In this document: one piece after another, positions 8,942-17,969 of the stretch
Layout of the letters: each line of letters opens with the position of its first letter
Numbering within the stretch: position 1 is the first letter of the stretch
NCBI RefSeq assembly: GCF_000192475.1
Contig: NZ_AEYW01000001.1
Location: 186,001 to 250,000 of the forward strand
DNA from: Ruegeria conchae
GTDB taxonomy: Bacteria > Pseudomonadota > Alphaproteobacteria > Rhodobacterales > Rhodobacteraceae
Length of the DNA stretch: 64,000 nucleotides
Reading direction: 5' to 3'
Notes under the pieces: model-generated
Told to the model about the DNA's origin: nothing
The model's database searches: none
Seen by the model: only the letters and a program-made list of their open reading frames with translations
Program-made: the position numbers and the translations under genes

Positions 8942-10702
8942 TCAGAATAAAAAGTATCGCTGTGTCATGGGCAGCGTTTCGGCGGGTTGGCAGGTTAGCA
9001 GTTCGCCATCTGCCCGGACCTCGTAGGTTTCGGGGTTAACTTCGACATGCGGCGTCGCGTTGTTCAGCAGAAGATCCTGCTTGCCGATCTCACGCGTGTT
9101 TTGGACGGCGAGGGTCTGCTTTGCCAATCCCAGTGTATCACCGATCCCATCCGCATGGGCCGCCTGCGAGACAAATGTGATCGCCGAGTTTTCCACCGAC
9201 CGTCCGTAAGCGCCAAACATTGGGCGACTATAAACCGGCTGCGGTGTAGGGATCGACGCGTTGGGATCGCCCATCTGCGCGCAGGCTATGGTGCCGCCCA
9301 GCAGAACCATCTCGGGCTTCACACCGAAGAAGGCCGGGTTCCAAAGGACAAGGTCAGCGCGTTTGCCTTCTTCGATACTACCAATCTCGTGGCTCAGGCC
9401 ATGTGCAATGGCCGGGTTGATGGTGTATTTCGCAATATAGCGGCGGACGCGAAAGTTGTCGTTCTCACCGGTTTCTTCGGGCAGACGCCCGCGCTGTTTC
9501 TTCATCTTGTCCGCGGTTTGCCACGTGCGGATCAAAACCTCTCCGACCCGACCCATGGCCTGACTGTCTGACGCGATAATGCTGAATGCGCCCATGTCAT
9601 GCAGGATATCCTCGGCCGCAATCGTCTCGCGCCGGATACGGCTTTCGGCAAAGGCCACGTCCTCGGGGATGGATTTGTCGAGGTGGTGACAGACCATCAG
9701 CATATCCAGATGTTCCTCGACCGTGTTCACGGTGAAGGGCCGCGTCGGGTTCGTCGAAGACGGCAGAACGTGGTTCTCGCCGCAGATCTTGATGATATCC
9801 GGGGCGTGGCCACCGCCCGCACCTTCGGTGTGGAAGGCGTGGATTGTGCGACCCTTTATGGCCGCCACGGTGTTTTCGACAAAGCCTGATTCATTGAGTG
9901 TGTCGGTGTGGATCATAACCTGTACATCCATCGCGTCTGCCACCGACAGGCAGCAGTCGATGGCGGCAGGGGTGGTGCCCCAATCCTCGTGCAGCTTCAG
10001 AGCGCAGGCACCGGCTTTGACCTGCTCTTCAAGAGCTGCGGGCAGCGAGGCATTGCCCTTGCCTGCAAACGCTAGATTCATCGGAAAAGCATCAGCCGCT
10101 CGCATCATCCGCCCGATATGCCATGGGCCAGGGGTGCAGGTGGTCGCCAACGTTCCATGCGCCGGACCGGTGCCGCCACCCAGCATGGTGGTCAAGCCGG
10201 AATGCAACGCGTCTTCGATCTGTTGCGGGCAAATGAAGTGGATATGACTGTCGAACCCACCTGCGGTCAGAATGCGACCTTCGCCTGCAATGATCTCGGT
10301 ACCGGGACCGATGATGATGTCCACGCCGGGTTGAGTGTCGGGGTTCCCAGCCTTGCCGATCCTGGCGATACGCCCTCCTTTCAACCCCACATCCGCTTTG
10401 TAGATGCCGGAGTGATCGACGATCAGCGCGTTGGTGACCACCGTATCCACCGCCCCTTCGGCTCGCGTGAACTGAGATTGCCCCATCCCATCACGAATGA
10501 CTTTGCCACCGCCGAACTTGACCTCTTCCCCGTAAACGTCTTCGCGGTGGCCGGTTTCGCTGAAACGGGCAGCCGTTGCGCGCTCAACAATCAGATCTTT
10601 CTCGACCTCGATTATCAGATCCGTATCTGCCAATCGTACTTTGTCGCCGACCGTGGGGCCGAACATGGAGGCATAGTCACTCCGGCTGATCTTGCCCGGC
10701 AT
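8942..10702 (-). CDS. ureC: Urease subunit alpha UreC (catalytic)
   Basis: A 586-residue catalytic subunit that hydrolyses urea to ammonia and carbamate with a dinuclear nickel centre. Seen are the nickel-ligand histidines in [12 protein letters not shown], the carbamylated lysine in [37 protein letters not shown], the mobile-flap MVCHHLD, and the final [13 protein letters not shown]. An additional segment of about 17 residues (positions 38-55, after EVEKDL and before [10 protein letters not shown]) is absent from the Klebsiella-type sequence I recall and explains the length above the usual 567-570. It overlaps the end of ureB by 26 bases. Confidence 0.98.
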   Translation of the reverse strand: MPGKISRSDYASMFGPTVGDKVRLADTDLIIEVEKDLIVERATAARFSETGHREDVYGEEVKFGGGKVIRDGMGQSQFTRAEGAVDTVVTNALIVDHSGIYKADVGLKGGRIARIGKAGNPDTQPGVDIIIGPGTEIIAGEGRILTAGGFDSHIHFICPQQIEDALHSGLTTMLGGGTGPAHGTLATTCTPGPWHIGRMMRAADAFPMNLAFAGKGNASLPAALEEQVKAGACALKLHEDWGTTPAAIDCCLSVADAMDVQVMIHTDTLNESGFVENTVAAIKGRTIHAFHTEGAGGGHAPDIIKICGENHVLPSSTNPTRPFTVNTVEEHLDMLMVCHHLDKSIPEDVAFAESRIRRETIAAEDILHDMGAFSIIASDSQAMGRVGEVLIRTWQTADKMKKQRGRLPEETGENDNFRVRRYIAKYTINPAIAHGLSHEIGSIEEGKRADLVLWNPAFFGVKPEMVLLGGTIACAQMGDPNASIPTPQPVYSRPMFGAYGRSVENSAITFVSQAAHADGIGDTLGLAKQTLAVQNTREIGKQDLLLNNATPHVEVNPETYEVRADGELLTCQPAETLPMTQRYFLF

Positions 10703-11009
10703 CTTTCAAAGCCCCCATGATGTGCATATTGAAACCGTAGATGTGACGGCGCCCGTCATATGGCACCAGAATAACCTCGCGAGTCTGACCCGGCTCAAAT
10801 CGCACGGCAGTACCTGCCGGGATGTCTAGTCGCATCCCTAAGGCTGCGTAGCGATCGAAATCCAAGGCGGAGTTCGCTTCGGCAAAATGGTAATGGCTAC
10901 CGACCTGCACGGGCCGATCACCGGTATTGGCGACAACAACAAGACGACTGCTGCGTCCGGCGTTAAGCGTCAGTGAACCCTCGGCGGGTATGATCTCACC
11001 CGGGGTCAT
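10677..11009 (-). CDS. ureB: Urease subunit beta UreB
   Basis: A 110-residue structural subunit. It starts [19 protein letters not shown] and contains [39 protein letters not shown] and the [13 protein letters not shown] segment, all standard for UreB. Its ATG overlaps the stop of the small membrane-protein gene (11006-11009, ATGA), and its 3' end overlaps ureC by 26 bases. Gamma (UreA), beta (UreB) and alpha (UreC) are separate polypeptides here, as in most bacteria. Confidence 0.97.
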   Translation of the reverse strand: MTPGEIIPAEGSLTLNAGRSSRLVVVANTGDRPVQVGSHYHFAEANSALDFDRYAALGMRLDIPAGTAVRFEPGQTREVILVPYDGRRHIYGFNMHIMGALKDAGQDQPE

Positions 11010-11167
11010 TTTGGCAGCTTCATTATCACCGTGATGGCGATGACCGCGATCAACGCCAGCCCAGCTGCGAGCAGGGCATAGTCACTGCTATGAGCGTGAA
11101 CATGGGTGTCCGAATGGGCCACGGCCGGACTAGCCAGAATAAGAGCGGGAAACAGCATGCGGTACAT
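11006..11167 (-). CDS. 53-residue His-rich membrane mini-protein between ureA and ureB
   Basis: This short gene has an AGAGGAG ribosome-binding site before the ATG at 11167, and its TGA overlaps the ureB ATG (ATGA). The predicted protein has an N-terminal signal or membrane segment ([17 protein letters not shown]), a histidine-rich stretch [11 protein letters not shown] just after it, and a second strongly hydrophobic span (about residues 31-49) ending in KLPK. Either the first segment is cleaved, leaving an outward-facing His-rich N-terminus with one membrane anchor, or it is a hairpin. The coupling to ureB and tight packing argue that it is real. A role in nickel handling at the membrane is inference only. 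Confidence 0.72.
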   Translation of the reverse strand: MYRMLFPALILASPAVAHSDTHVHAHSSDYALLAAGLALIAVIAITVIMKLPK

Positions 11168-11185
11168 GGGAAACTCCTCTGAAGT

Positions 11186-11488
11186 TTAACGAATAGGGTT
11201 ATGAACAGTCACAAGCTTGGTGCCGTCCGGGAAAGTGGCTTCGACCTGCACCTCGTGGATCATCTCGGGCACGCCTTCCATGCATTGGTCGCGGGTGATC
11301 ACTTCAGCCCCGGACTGCATCATGTCGGCGACTGAACGGCCGTCGCGCGCGCCCTCGACCACGGCGTCGGTGATCAGGGCGATAGCCTCGGGGTGGTTCA
11401 GTTTGACGCCGCGGTCCAGCCGTTTGCGGGCGACCTCGGCGGCCATGGCGACCAGCAGTTTGTCTTTTTCACGAGGTGTCAGGTTCAT
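11186..11488 (-). CDS. ureA: Urease subunit gamma UreA
   Basis: A 100-residue structural subunit beginning [20 protein letters not shown], with the conserved [21 protein letters not shown] and the C-terminal [15 protein letters not shown]. Length and sequence are standard for bacterial UreA. It starts one base after the ureD stop and is followed 18 bases later by the mini membrane-protein gene. It lies in the same minus-strand operon as all urease structural and accessory genes. Confidence 0.97.
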   Translation of the reverse strand: MNLTPREKDKLLVAMAAEVARKRLDRGVKLNHPEAIALITDAVVEGARDGRSVADMMQSGAEVITRDQCMEGVPEMIHEVQVEATFPDGTKLVTVHNPIR

Positions 11489-11489
11489 G

Positions 11490-12305
11490 TCAGAGCATCC
11501 AGCATCGGGGGAGGGTGTCTTTGTTCAGTTTGCGAAGAACCGGAATTAACGTCCGGCGAAGGGTAAAGCTGTTTTCGGCCAGAACCCGCGTGACGAGCAG
11601 GTCACTGCCGAGCAGGGTCGCCCCGGCGTCCTCGGGCAGCAATTGGCGAACAGAATCCAGATGACCCTCCGCTGCCTTCGACGCAAAGACGATCAGCGCC
11701 ATCGCACCCGCGTCGTTCGCAATATGCGGCCGGGACAAATGCTTGTGCCAGTCACCAGAGAATCGAATCGCATCCAAAAACACTGGCGTCCCTGCGCGCC
11801 GAATCTCAATCCGGTCGCGCAAACGAATGTTGGTCAGCGTCTCACCCATGGCGGCGCGACCGAAGATCAGCGGCTCGACCATCAGCATCTCGGCATCCGG
11901 TGCAATATCAATCCTGAGGCGTCGATCCAATGCGCTGCCATTGAACAGAATGGTCTCTTGCGGCAACCAGTTCAAACGGGCCCCAGCCCCGGCCGTCAAA
12001 AGATTGGTAATCTGGCCACATTCGGCGGGTTGGGCCTTATAGGCCCGCTCGCAGGCTTGAGTTGTCAAGGTCAGCGCCGTACCTTCCGCAGCCTTGCCAG
12101 AAAATCGGAACGAATCCCCTCCGGTTACGCCGCCTGCAGTATTTAGAAGAACCGCATCAAGATCAGGCGTCGTGGTTCTGGGAAACAGGCATTTAAATGA
12201 CCCGGACTGGCGAAACGTGTCCAGCACCGTCTTTTTGCCCAGCTTCTTGGTGCTCAGGCTGACGGCACCTGCAGCACGTGGCGGCACTGCGCTGTGCGTG
12301 GGCAA
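11490..12305 (-). CDS. ureD: Urease accessory protein UreD
   Basis: A 271-residue accessory protein (UreD/UreH) that docks on apo-urease and recruits UreF and UreG for nickel insertion. Seen are the [12 protein letters not shown] motif, [26 protein letters not shown] and [12 protein letters not shown] near the end. It is the first gene of the urease operon, facing urtA across 396 bases. The start is uncertain: the frame is open to about 12336 with no ATG. TTG at 12305 is used; GTG at 12287 is an alternative. Confidence 0.94.
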   Translation of the reverse strand: MPTHSAVPPRAAGAVSLSTKKLGKKTVLDTFRQSGSFKCLFPRTTTPDLDAVLLNTAGGVTGGDSFRFSGKAAEGTALTLTTQACERAYKAQPAECGQITNLLTAGAGARLNWLPQETILFNGSALDRRLRIDIAPDAEMLMVEPLIFGRAAMGETLTNIRLRDRIEIRRAGTPVFLDAIRFSGDWHKHLSRPHIANDAGAMALIVFASKAAEGHLDSVRQLLPEDAGATLLGSDLLVTRVLAENSFTLRRTLIPVLRKLNKDTLPRCWML

Positions 12306-12701
12306 TATGACTGCAGCTTGTGTAATAGGGCACCTTTAGAGCGTCGGATCGTGCCACTTGTTTCTCTGTTGAGGCGTCGGAACTCTAATCTACAGTGTCG
12401 AAATCTGTATATTTCCATGTCGTGTGGCTAAATTTTAGACAGTGGTGTCAGCGTGAGGTCAAAAAATGGGCACATCTCACTGATTTCCAGAATTGAGGCA
12501 AACGTACGTTGCCAAGCATGCTGCAATGCAGAAACCGTATGGGTGCCACCGCGGAAAGAATTCGTAGGGTGTGTGACGGCTGCGCGAATTGGACCTCGAT
12601 CACAACCGCCACACGGAACGCAACAACAGTTGCGGGGATCACGTAGATGAATAATGCGCAATTGCGCAAGCCTTCTCTGCTGGCCTCGCCAGGAGAATTA
12701 G
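12306..12701. promoter_or_regulatory. Divergent promoter region between ureD and urtA
   Basis: About 396 bases separate the divergent urease and urea-transport operons, so both promoters should lie here. Two inverted repeats stand out: CGCAACAACAGTTGCG at 12619-12634 (6-bp arms) and the perfect palindrome TGCGCAATTGCGCA at 12655-12668, 34 bases upstream of the urtA start. No confident NtrC or sigma-54 site was recognised. Confidence 0.55.
12655..12668. promoter_or_regulatory. Perfect 14-bp palindrome upstream of urtA
   Basis: TGCGCAATTGCGCA is its own reverse complement. Its position 34 bases before the urtA ATG would suit an operator or a 5'-leader element. The binding protein is unknown. 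Confidence 0.5.
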
Positions 12702-13982
12702 ATGAAATCGCTCAAATCCACGCTCGCCGGATCAGTAGTATTTGCTGCCATGGCCACCGCTGCGCTGTCGGCCGAAGACACTATTAAGGTCGGAGTACTG
12801 CATTCGCTCTCGGGTACGATGGCAATCTCGGAAACGACGCTGAAAGACACGATGCTAATGCTGATCGATCAACAAAACGCCAAGGGCGGTTTGTTGGGCA
12901 AGCAGCTTGAGGCCGTTGTAGTGGATCCCGCATCGGACTGGCCTTTGTTCGCGGAAAAAGCGCGTGAGCTTCTGACTGTGCATGAAGTTGATGTGATTTT
13001 TGGCAACTGGACTTCGGTCAGTCGTAAGTCAGTCCTGCCGGTGATCGAAGAACTGAACGGCCTTCTATTCTATCCGGTACAGTATGAGGGTGAAGAAAGC
13101 TCGAAAAACGTCTTCTACACCGGAGCGGCCCCGAACCAGCAGGCGATCCCTGCGACCGACTATTTCCTGGAGGAACTGGGGGTCGAGAAATTCGCTCTGC
13201 TCGGCACGGACTATGTCTACCCCAGGACTACCAACAATATCCTTGAAAGCTATCTGAAGCAGAAGGGTATTGCTGATGACGATATCTTCGTCAACTACAC
13301 GCCTTTCGGCCATTCCGACTGGTCCAAGATCGTGGCTGACGTGGTCGCGCTGGGCGCGGATGGCAAAAAAGTCGGTGTGATCTCGACCATCAATGGTGAC
13401 GCCAATATCGGGTTTTACAAGGAACTGGCAGCGGCTGGTGTATCGGCAGATGACATTCCGGTCGTGGCCTTCTCGGTCGGTGAGGAAGAACTGTCCGGTC
13501 TGGATACCACGAACCTCGTCGGTCACCTTGCCGCTTGGAACTACTTCCAATCGGCCGACACTGACGTCAACGCAGAGTTCGTTGAGACATGGAAAGCCAC
13601 CATGGGTGATGAACGCGTGACCAACGATCCGATGGAAGCGCATTACATCGGCTTCAACATGTGGGTAAACGCCGCGACCGAGGCCGGCACGACCGAAGTC
13701 GATGCTGTACGCGCGGCGATGTACGGGCAGGAGTTCCCGAACCTGACCGGTGGCACTGCTGTGATGTTGCCGAACCACCACCTCGCCAAACCGGTTCTGA
13801 TCGGCGAGATTCAGGAAGACGGCCAGTTCGATATAGTCAGCGAAACCGACGTCGTGCCTGGTGACGCCTGGACCGACTTCCTGCCGGAGTCGGCGGTGCT
13901 GGTCTCGGATTGGAAAGAGCTGGGTTGCGGTATGTACAACACCGAGACCAAAACCTGCGTTCAGACCCTGTCGAACTACTAA
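12702..13982 (+). CDS. urtA: Urea ABC transporter substrate-binding protein UrtA
   Basis: A 426-residue periplasmic binding protein with a signal peptide (MKSLKSTLAGSVVFAAMATAALS, then AEDTIKVG). It has UrtA hallmarks: KVGVLHSLSGTMAISE, NWTSVSRKSVLPVIEELNG, LLFYPVQYEGEESS, VGTDYVYPRT-type sequence and a C-terminal LKELGCGMYNTETKTC-like segment. Start ATG at 12702 follows CAGGAGAA. It heads the five-gene urt operon and should bind urea at low concentration in the periplasm. The neighbouring urease operon supports urea as ligand. A strong stem-loop follows the stop codon. Confidence 0.96.
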   Translation: MKSLKSTLAGSVVFAAMATAALSAEDTIKVGVLHSLSGTMAISETTLKDTMLMLIDQQNAKGGLLGKQLEAVVVDPASDWPLFAEKARELLTVHEVDVIFGNWTSVSRKSVLPVIEELNGLLFYPVQYEGEESSKNVFYTGAAPNQQAIPATDYFLEELGVEKFALLGTDYVYPRTTNNILESYLKQKGIADDDIFVNYTPFGHSDWSKIVADVVALGADGKKVGVISTINGDANIGFYKELAAAGVSADDIPVVAFSVGEEELSGLDTTNLVGHLAAWNYFQSADTDVNAEFVETWKATMGDERVTNDPMEAHYIGFNMWVNAATEAGTTEVDAVRAAMYGQEFPNLTGGTAVMLPNHHLAKPVLIGEIQEDGQFDIVSETDVVPGDAWTDFLPESAVLVSDWKELGCGMYNTETKTCVQTLSNY

Positions 13983-13989
13983 CCGACAC

Positions 13990-14017
13990 GCAAGGCGGGT
14001 TTGTTCGCCCGCCTTGC
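13990..14017 (+). terminator. Stem-loop after urtA
   Basis: GCAAGGCGGG pairs perfectly with CCCGCCTTGC around an 8-base loop, 7 bases after the urtA stop. There is no T-run, so it is more likely an mRNA-stabilising or attenuating hairpin than a full terminator, favouring urtA over the membrane genes. Confidence 0.7.
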
Positions 14018-14043
14018 CACAAGAGACATTCGGGTTTCACCAC

Positions 14044-15996
14044 ATGGTACGACTATTCCTTGCGGGCCTCGCAATTCTGTGCGCCTGCCTGACCGCCAAC
14101 GCGCAAGAGGCCGATCTGCAACCGATCCTGCAAGAACATCAGGAGATCATCGCCAAAAGCTCGCGCAAGACGATCAAACCAGCGATCGATGCAATTGCAT
14201 CGAGCGGCTTGCCTCAGGCGCAAGTGATGCTTGAGACGTGGGCCGCCAAGAATATGTGGATGCGCAAGTCTGACGGTCTGTTCTTTTCTGGCCAGAAAGG
14301 TGAGGGGCGGTCGTATGAATTGACCGACTTCGACACCGGAGAAGTCGTCGGCACGTTCGAGAAAACCGAGCTTAAGCAGTTGAAACCCAACAGCGGTATC
14401 CGCGCGATGATCGGAACGGCTTTGGTGCAGTTCCAGTTGACCGATCCAGACCGCGCTCGGCGACAGGCTGCGTTGCAATCCATCCAACGCGATCCCGAGG
14501 GGGAATTGTTGGATCCACTTCGCGCGTCAATTGACGACGAACCCGATGCGGATTTGAAGGCGCAGAAGCAGCGGTTGGAACGGTTGTTGACCATTGGGTA
14601 TGACACCGATACCGGCGCGCGTGTGGCTGCGATTGAAGAGATGTCCGACGATCTGGGCGTCGATGTTCGCGCGGCCCTGAACCCTTTGGTAGTGACCAAC
14701 CGACAGGCCGCTGCCACGCTGCCCTCGGACATGAATATCGCCGCCGTGCTGCAACCCGACTCGGATGACCTGTCGCGCGACGCGGCTTATGATCTGCTGG
14801 TTGCCAGCGATCTGGTCGCACCGCGTGTTTCGGCAGACGACATTCGCGCCGCTCTGGCCGCCAATATCGACCGAGGTCGCGTGGAGGGTGTTCCGGTTGC
14901 GCAACTGAGCTCCGCCGCTGCCCGCGCGCAGGCGTATGAGGCATTGGCTGAGGCCGGGGCCGTCCCGGCCTTGATCACGGAAGCCGACATCGATGCAGCA
15001 CTTGCCGCGCATGTGTTCTTTGATACCTACGCGGAGCCTTCGCCCGACGTGACCGCCGCCGCCGCGCATGCATTGGAGCAGATTGAGTTGAAGGTCGGCC
15101 TGAACCAGACCCTCGACCTGACGCTGGACGCGATTTCTCTGGCGTCGATCTATTTCCTCGCCGCCATCGGCCTGGCGATCACCTTCGGCGTGATGGGCGT
15201 CATCAACATGGCCCATGGTGAGTTCATCATGATGGGCGCATATACCGGCTACGTGGTGCAGCAGTTCATTCCCAACCATACGCTGTCGGTCATCGTCGCC
15301 ATTCCGATGGCCTTTGCCGTAACCTTCGCCATGGGCGTCGCGATGGAGCGGCTGGTGATCCGCTGGCTTTATGCCCGTCCTCTCGAGACGCTGCTGGCGA
15401 CGTTCGGTATCTCGATTGCGCTGCAACAACTGGCCAAGAACATCTTTGGAACGCAGGCCCGCCCACTGACCGCACCCGGATGGTTGGATGGGGCGTGGGT
15501 GCTGAACGATGTGGTCTCGATAAGCTACATTCGCATCGCGATCTTTGTGCTGGCGATGATCTTTCTGGGGCTGTTTTTGTACATCATGAAACGCACCCGG
15601 TTGGGGCTTGAGATGCGCGCGGTGACGCAGAACCCGCGTATGGCGGGGTCGATGGGGATCAATCCGGGGCGCGTGAATATGCTGACCTTCGGATTGGGCT
15701 CGGGTATCGCCGGGATCGCCGGGGTTGCGATTGGTCTGTTCGCTAAGGTCACCTCGGACTTGGGCAGCGACTATATCGTTCAAAGCTTCATGACCGTGGT
15801 TGTCGGCGGCGTCGGCAATATTTGGGGTGCGCTGGCGGGTGCCGGAATGATCGGCTTTCTGCAAAAAGGGATCGAGTGGATGAACCCGTCGAACACTCTC
15901 GCGGCCCAAACCTACATAATCATCTTCATCATCATTTTCATCCAATTCCGGCCGCGGGGCATCATCGCCCTCAAAGGTCGCGCCGCGGGGGATTGA
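14044..15996 (+). CDS. urtB: Urea ABC transporter permease UrtB
   Basis: A 650-residue permease. The first about 340 residues begin with a signal peptide (MVRLFLAGLAILCACLTANA) and form a long soluble, presumably periplasmic, region with helical repeats. The remainder is a LivH-type membrane domain with VINMAHGEFIMMGAYTGY and a C-terminal FRPRGIIALKGRAA. I chose ATG 14044 because it starts the signal peptide; the frame is open back to 13861 but that part overlaps urtA and the stem-loop. UrtB proteins of proteobacteria often carry such an N-terminal region. With UrtC it forms the urea pore. Confidence 0.95.
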   Translation: MVRLFLAGLAILCACLTANAQEADLQPILQEHQEIIAKSSRKTIKPAIDAIASSGLPQAQVMLETWAAKNMWMRKSDGLFFSGQKGEGRSYELTDFDTGEVVGTFEKTELKQLKPNSGIRAMIGTALVQFQLTDPDRARRQAALQSIQRDPEGELLDPLRASIDDEPDADLKAQKQRLERLLTIGYDTDTGARVAAIEEMSDDLGVDVRAALNPLVVTNRQAAATLPSDMNIAAVLQPDSDDLSRDAAYDLLVASDLVAPRVSADDIRAALAANIDRGRVEGVPVAQLSSAAARAQAYEALAEAGAVPALITEADIDAALAAHVFFDTYAEPSPDVTAAAAHALEQIELKVGLNQTLDLTLDAISLASIYFLAAIGLAITFGVMGVINMAHGEFIMMGAYTGYVVQQFIPNHTLSVIVAIPMAFAVTFAMGVAMERLVIRWLYARPLETLLATFGISIALQQLAKNIFGTQARPLTAPGWLDGAWVLNDVVSISYIRIAIFVLAMIFLGLFLYIMKRTRLGLEMRAVTQNPRMAGSMGINPGRVNMLTFGLGSGIAGIAGVAIGLFAKVTSDLGSDYIVQSFMTVVVGGVGNIWGALAGAGMIGFLQKGIEWMNPSNTLAAQTYIIIFIIIFIQFRPRGIIALKGRAAGD

Positions 15997-15999
15997 GCC

Positions 16000-17229
16000 A
16001 TGGATCGTAGCTTTGTCGCCAAGAACCCCTCGGTGCTGGTCTTTCTGGCGATCCTGTCTCTGTTTACCCTGGGCGTGACGATCCTGTCCGAAGGGTTCGG
16101 GATCGGCGTAATTTCGACCAGTTTCGTCAAAACGCTGGGCAAGACCCTGTGCCTCTGCCTGATCGCAGTGGCGATGGATCTGGTCTGGGGCTTCACCGGC
16201 ATCCTGTCGCTAGGTCACTTCGCCTTCTTCGGGCTGGGGGGCTACATGATCGGCATGTGGTTGATGTACGAACGCACCCGCCTGATCGTGGTCGACTCGC
16301 TGGGACAGGCCGAAATTCCACCGACTTCAGCCGAGGTGGTGGACGCCATCGGCATACAAATCTTTGGCGTTGTCGGATCGTCGGAATTTCCGTTGATCTG
16401 GGCGTTTTCCCATAGCCTGACACTGCAACTGATCCTGATTGTGCTAGTCCCCGGTCTTCTGGCGCTGATCTTCGGATGGTTGGCCTTCCGGAGCCGCGTC
16501 ACCGGTGTGTACCTATCGATCTTGACACAGGCGATGACGTTGGCACTGGCCCTGTACCTGTTCCAGAACGACAGCGGATTGCGCGGTAATAACGGCTTGT
16601 CCGGCCTGCAGAACCTGCCAGGTGTCACCACCTCGCAGGACGTGGTGTCGATCTGGTTCCTCTGGGCCTCGGCGCTGGCCTTGGGGCTGGGCTATATGCT
16701 GGTCGTGTGGCTTGTGTCGGGCAAGTTCGGATCGGTTATCCGTGGCATCCGCGATAACGAGGCGCGAGTGCGGTTCCTTGGCTACTCGGTCGAGGTCTAC
16801 AAACTGGCTGTCTTCACTCTTACCGCCTGCATCGCGGCCATTGCAGGTGCGCTCTATTACCCGCAAGCAGGCATCATCAACCCCGAGGAAATGGCCCCGA
16901 TCGCCTCGATCTATCTGGCCGTCTGGGTCGCCATCGGTGGACGGGGCCGCTTGTACGGCGCGGTGATTGGAGCAGCTTTTGTCAGCCTTCTGAGTACGTG
17001 GTTCACGGGCGGGCAGGCCCCGGATATTCCGCTTGGATTTTACACGATCAAATGGGTCGACTGGTGGCAGGTGCTATTGGGCGTAACTTTCGTGTTGGTT
17101 ACGCTATTCGCCCCGCAGGGCATCGGAGGATTGTTCGACTTGTGGACCGACCGCCGCCACCCGGACAGGCATGGAGCGAATCTGGGACCGGATGACGGAG
17201 CCCTGCGAGAGAAGGAGGCCATCGAATGA
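16000..17229 (+). CDS. urtC: Urea ABC transporter permease UrtC
   Basis: A 409-residue LivM-type inner-membrane protein, the second pore subunit of the urea importer. Family features include DLVWGFTGILSLGHFAFFGLGGYMIGMWLMY, FRSRVTGVYLSILTQA, and the conserved GxIRDNEARVRFLGY-type cytoplasmic segment. It begins three bases after the urtB stop and its stop overlaps the urtD ATG (17226-17229). The C-terminal tail (DRRHPDRHGANLGPDD) is soluble. Length is slightly above that of amino-acid LivM proteins, as usual for UrtC. Confidence 0.95.
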   Translation: MDRSFVAKNPSVLVFLAILSLFTLGVTILSEGFGIGVISTSFVKTLGKTLCLCLIAVAMDLVWGFTGILSLGHFAFFGLGGYMIGMWLMYERTRLIVVDSLGQAEIPPTSAEVVDAIGIQIFGVVGSSEFPLIWAFSHSLTLQLILIVLVPGLLALIFGWLAFRSRVTGVYLSILTQAMTLALALYLFQNDSGLRGNNGLSGLQNLPGVTTSQDVVSIWFLWASALALGLGYMLVVWLVSGKFGSVIRGIRDNEARVRFLGYSVEVYKLAVFTLTACIAAIAGALYYPQAGIINPEEMAPIASIYLAVWVAIGGRGRLYGAVIGAAFVSLLSTWFTGGQAPDIPLGFYTIKWVDWWQVLLGVTFVLVTLFAPQGIGGLFDLWTDRRHPDRHGANLGPDDGALREKEAIE

Positions 17230-17966
17230 GCACTTTGCTTGAAGTTAGCGGCGTTTCGGTCACTTTCGACGGTTTTCGTGCTATCAACAACTTGTCGTTC
17301 CAGATCGGCGAGGCCGAGCTTCGCGTCGTGATCGGCCCAAACGGGGCAGGCAAGACCACATTCATGGATATCATCACAGGTAAAACCCGGCCCGATGAAG
17401 GGCGTGTCATTTGGGGAGAGAAATCCCTATCTTTATTGGGACTTTCCGAAGCAAAAATTGCGCAGGCTGGGATCGGGCGGAAGTTTCAGAAACCAACGGT
17501 TTTCGAAGACCAGACCGTGCACGAAAATCTGCTGATGGCGCTTCAGAACAAACGTGGCTGGCTTCGTGTGCTTTTCTATCGAACCTCCACTGACGATTTG
17601 CAGAAAGTTGAAGATCTGGCCGTCGAAATCGGCCTGCATCATGACCTAAGCCGCAAGGCTGGTGAACTGAGCCACGGTCAAAAACAATGGCTGGAAATTG
17701 GCATGTTGCTGGCCCAAGAGCCACGACTCTTGCTGGTGGACGAACCTGCCGCCGGCATGACACCGCAGGAGCGCGAACACACCACCGACTTGTTGTTACA
17801 AGCCGCCAGAACCCGTGCCGTTGTCGTGGTGGAACACGATATGGAATTTGTCCGGCGCCTGAATTGCAAAGTCACGGTTTTACACGAAGGGTCCGTCTTG
17901 GCTGAAGGCAGTCTTGATCACGTGACATCGAACCAGGACGTCATCGACGTATATCTAGGGCGCTAA
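17226..17966 (+). CDS. urtD: Urea ABC transporter ATP-binding protein UrtD
   Basis: A 246-residue ABC ATPase. Walker A is GPNGAGKT (residues 37-44), the signature is LSHGQKQWLEIGMLLAQEP, Walker B is LLLVDEPAAGMT and the H-loop is VVEHDMEFVRR. The LSHGQKQWLE form is characteristic of UrtD. The gene overlaps urtC by four bases and precedes urtE by three. With UrtE it energises urea import at the cytoplasmic face of the membrane. Confidence 0.96.
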   Translation: MSTLLEVSGVSVTFDGFRAINNLSFQIGEAELRVVIGPNGAGKTTFMDIITGKTRPDEGRVIWGEKSLSLLGLSEAKIAQAGIGRKFQKPTVFEDQTVHENLLMALQNKRGWLRVLFYRTSTDDLQKVEDLAVEIGLHHDLSRKAGELSHGQKQWLEIGMLLAQEPRLLLVDEPAAGMTPQEREHTTDLLLQAARTRAVVVVEHDMEFVRRLNCKVTVLHEGSVLAEGSLDHVTSNQDVIDVYLGR

Positions 17967-17969
17967 ACA

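Noticed and set aside
13861..14043. N-terminal extension of urtB to an upstream start
   Set aside because: It overlaps the end of urtA and the stem-loop; ATG 14044 begins a proper signal peptide.
14527..15945. 472-codon open frame on the minus strand opposite urtB
   Set aside because: Antisense of the well-supported UrtB permease; no recognisable domain.
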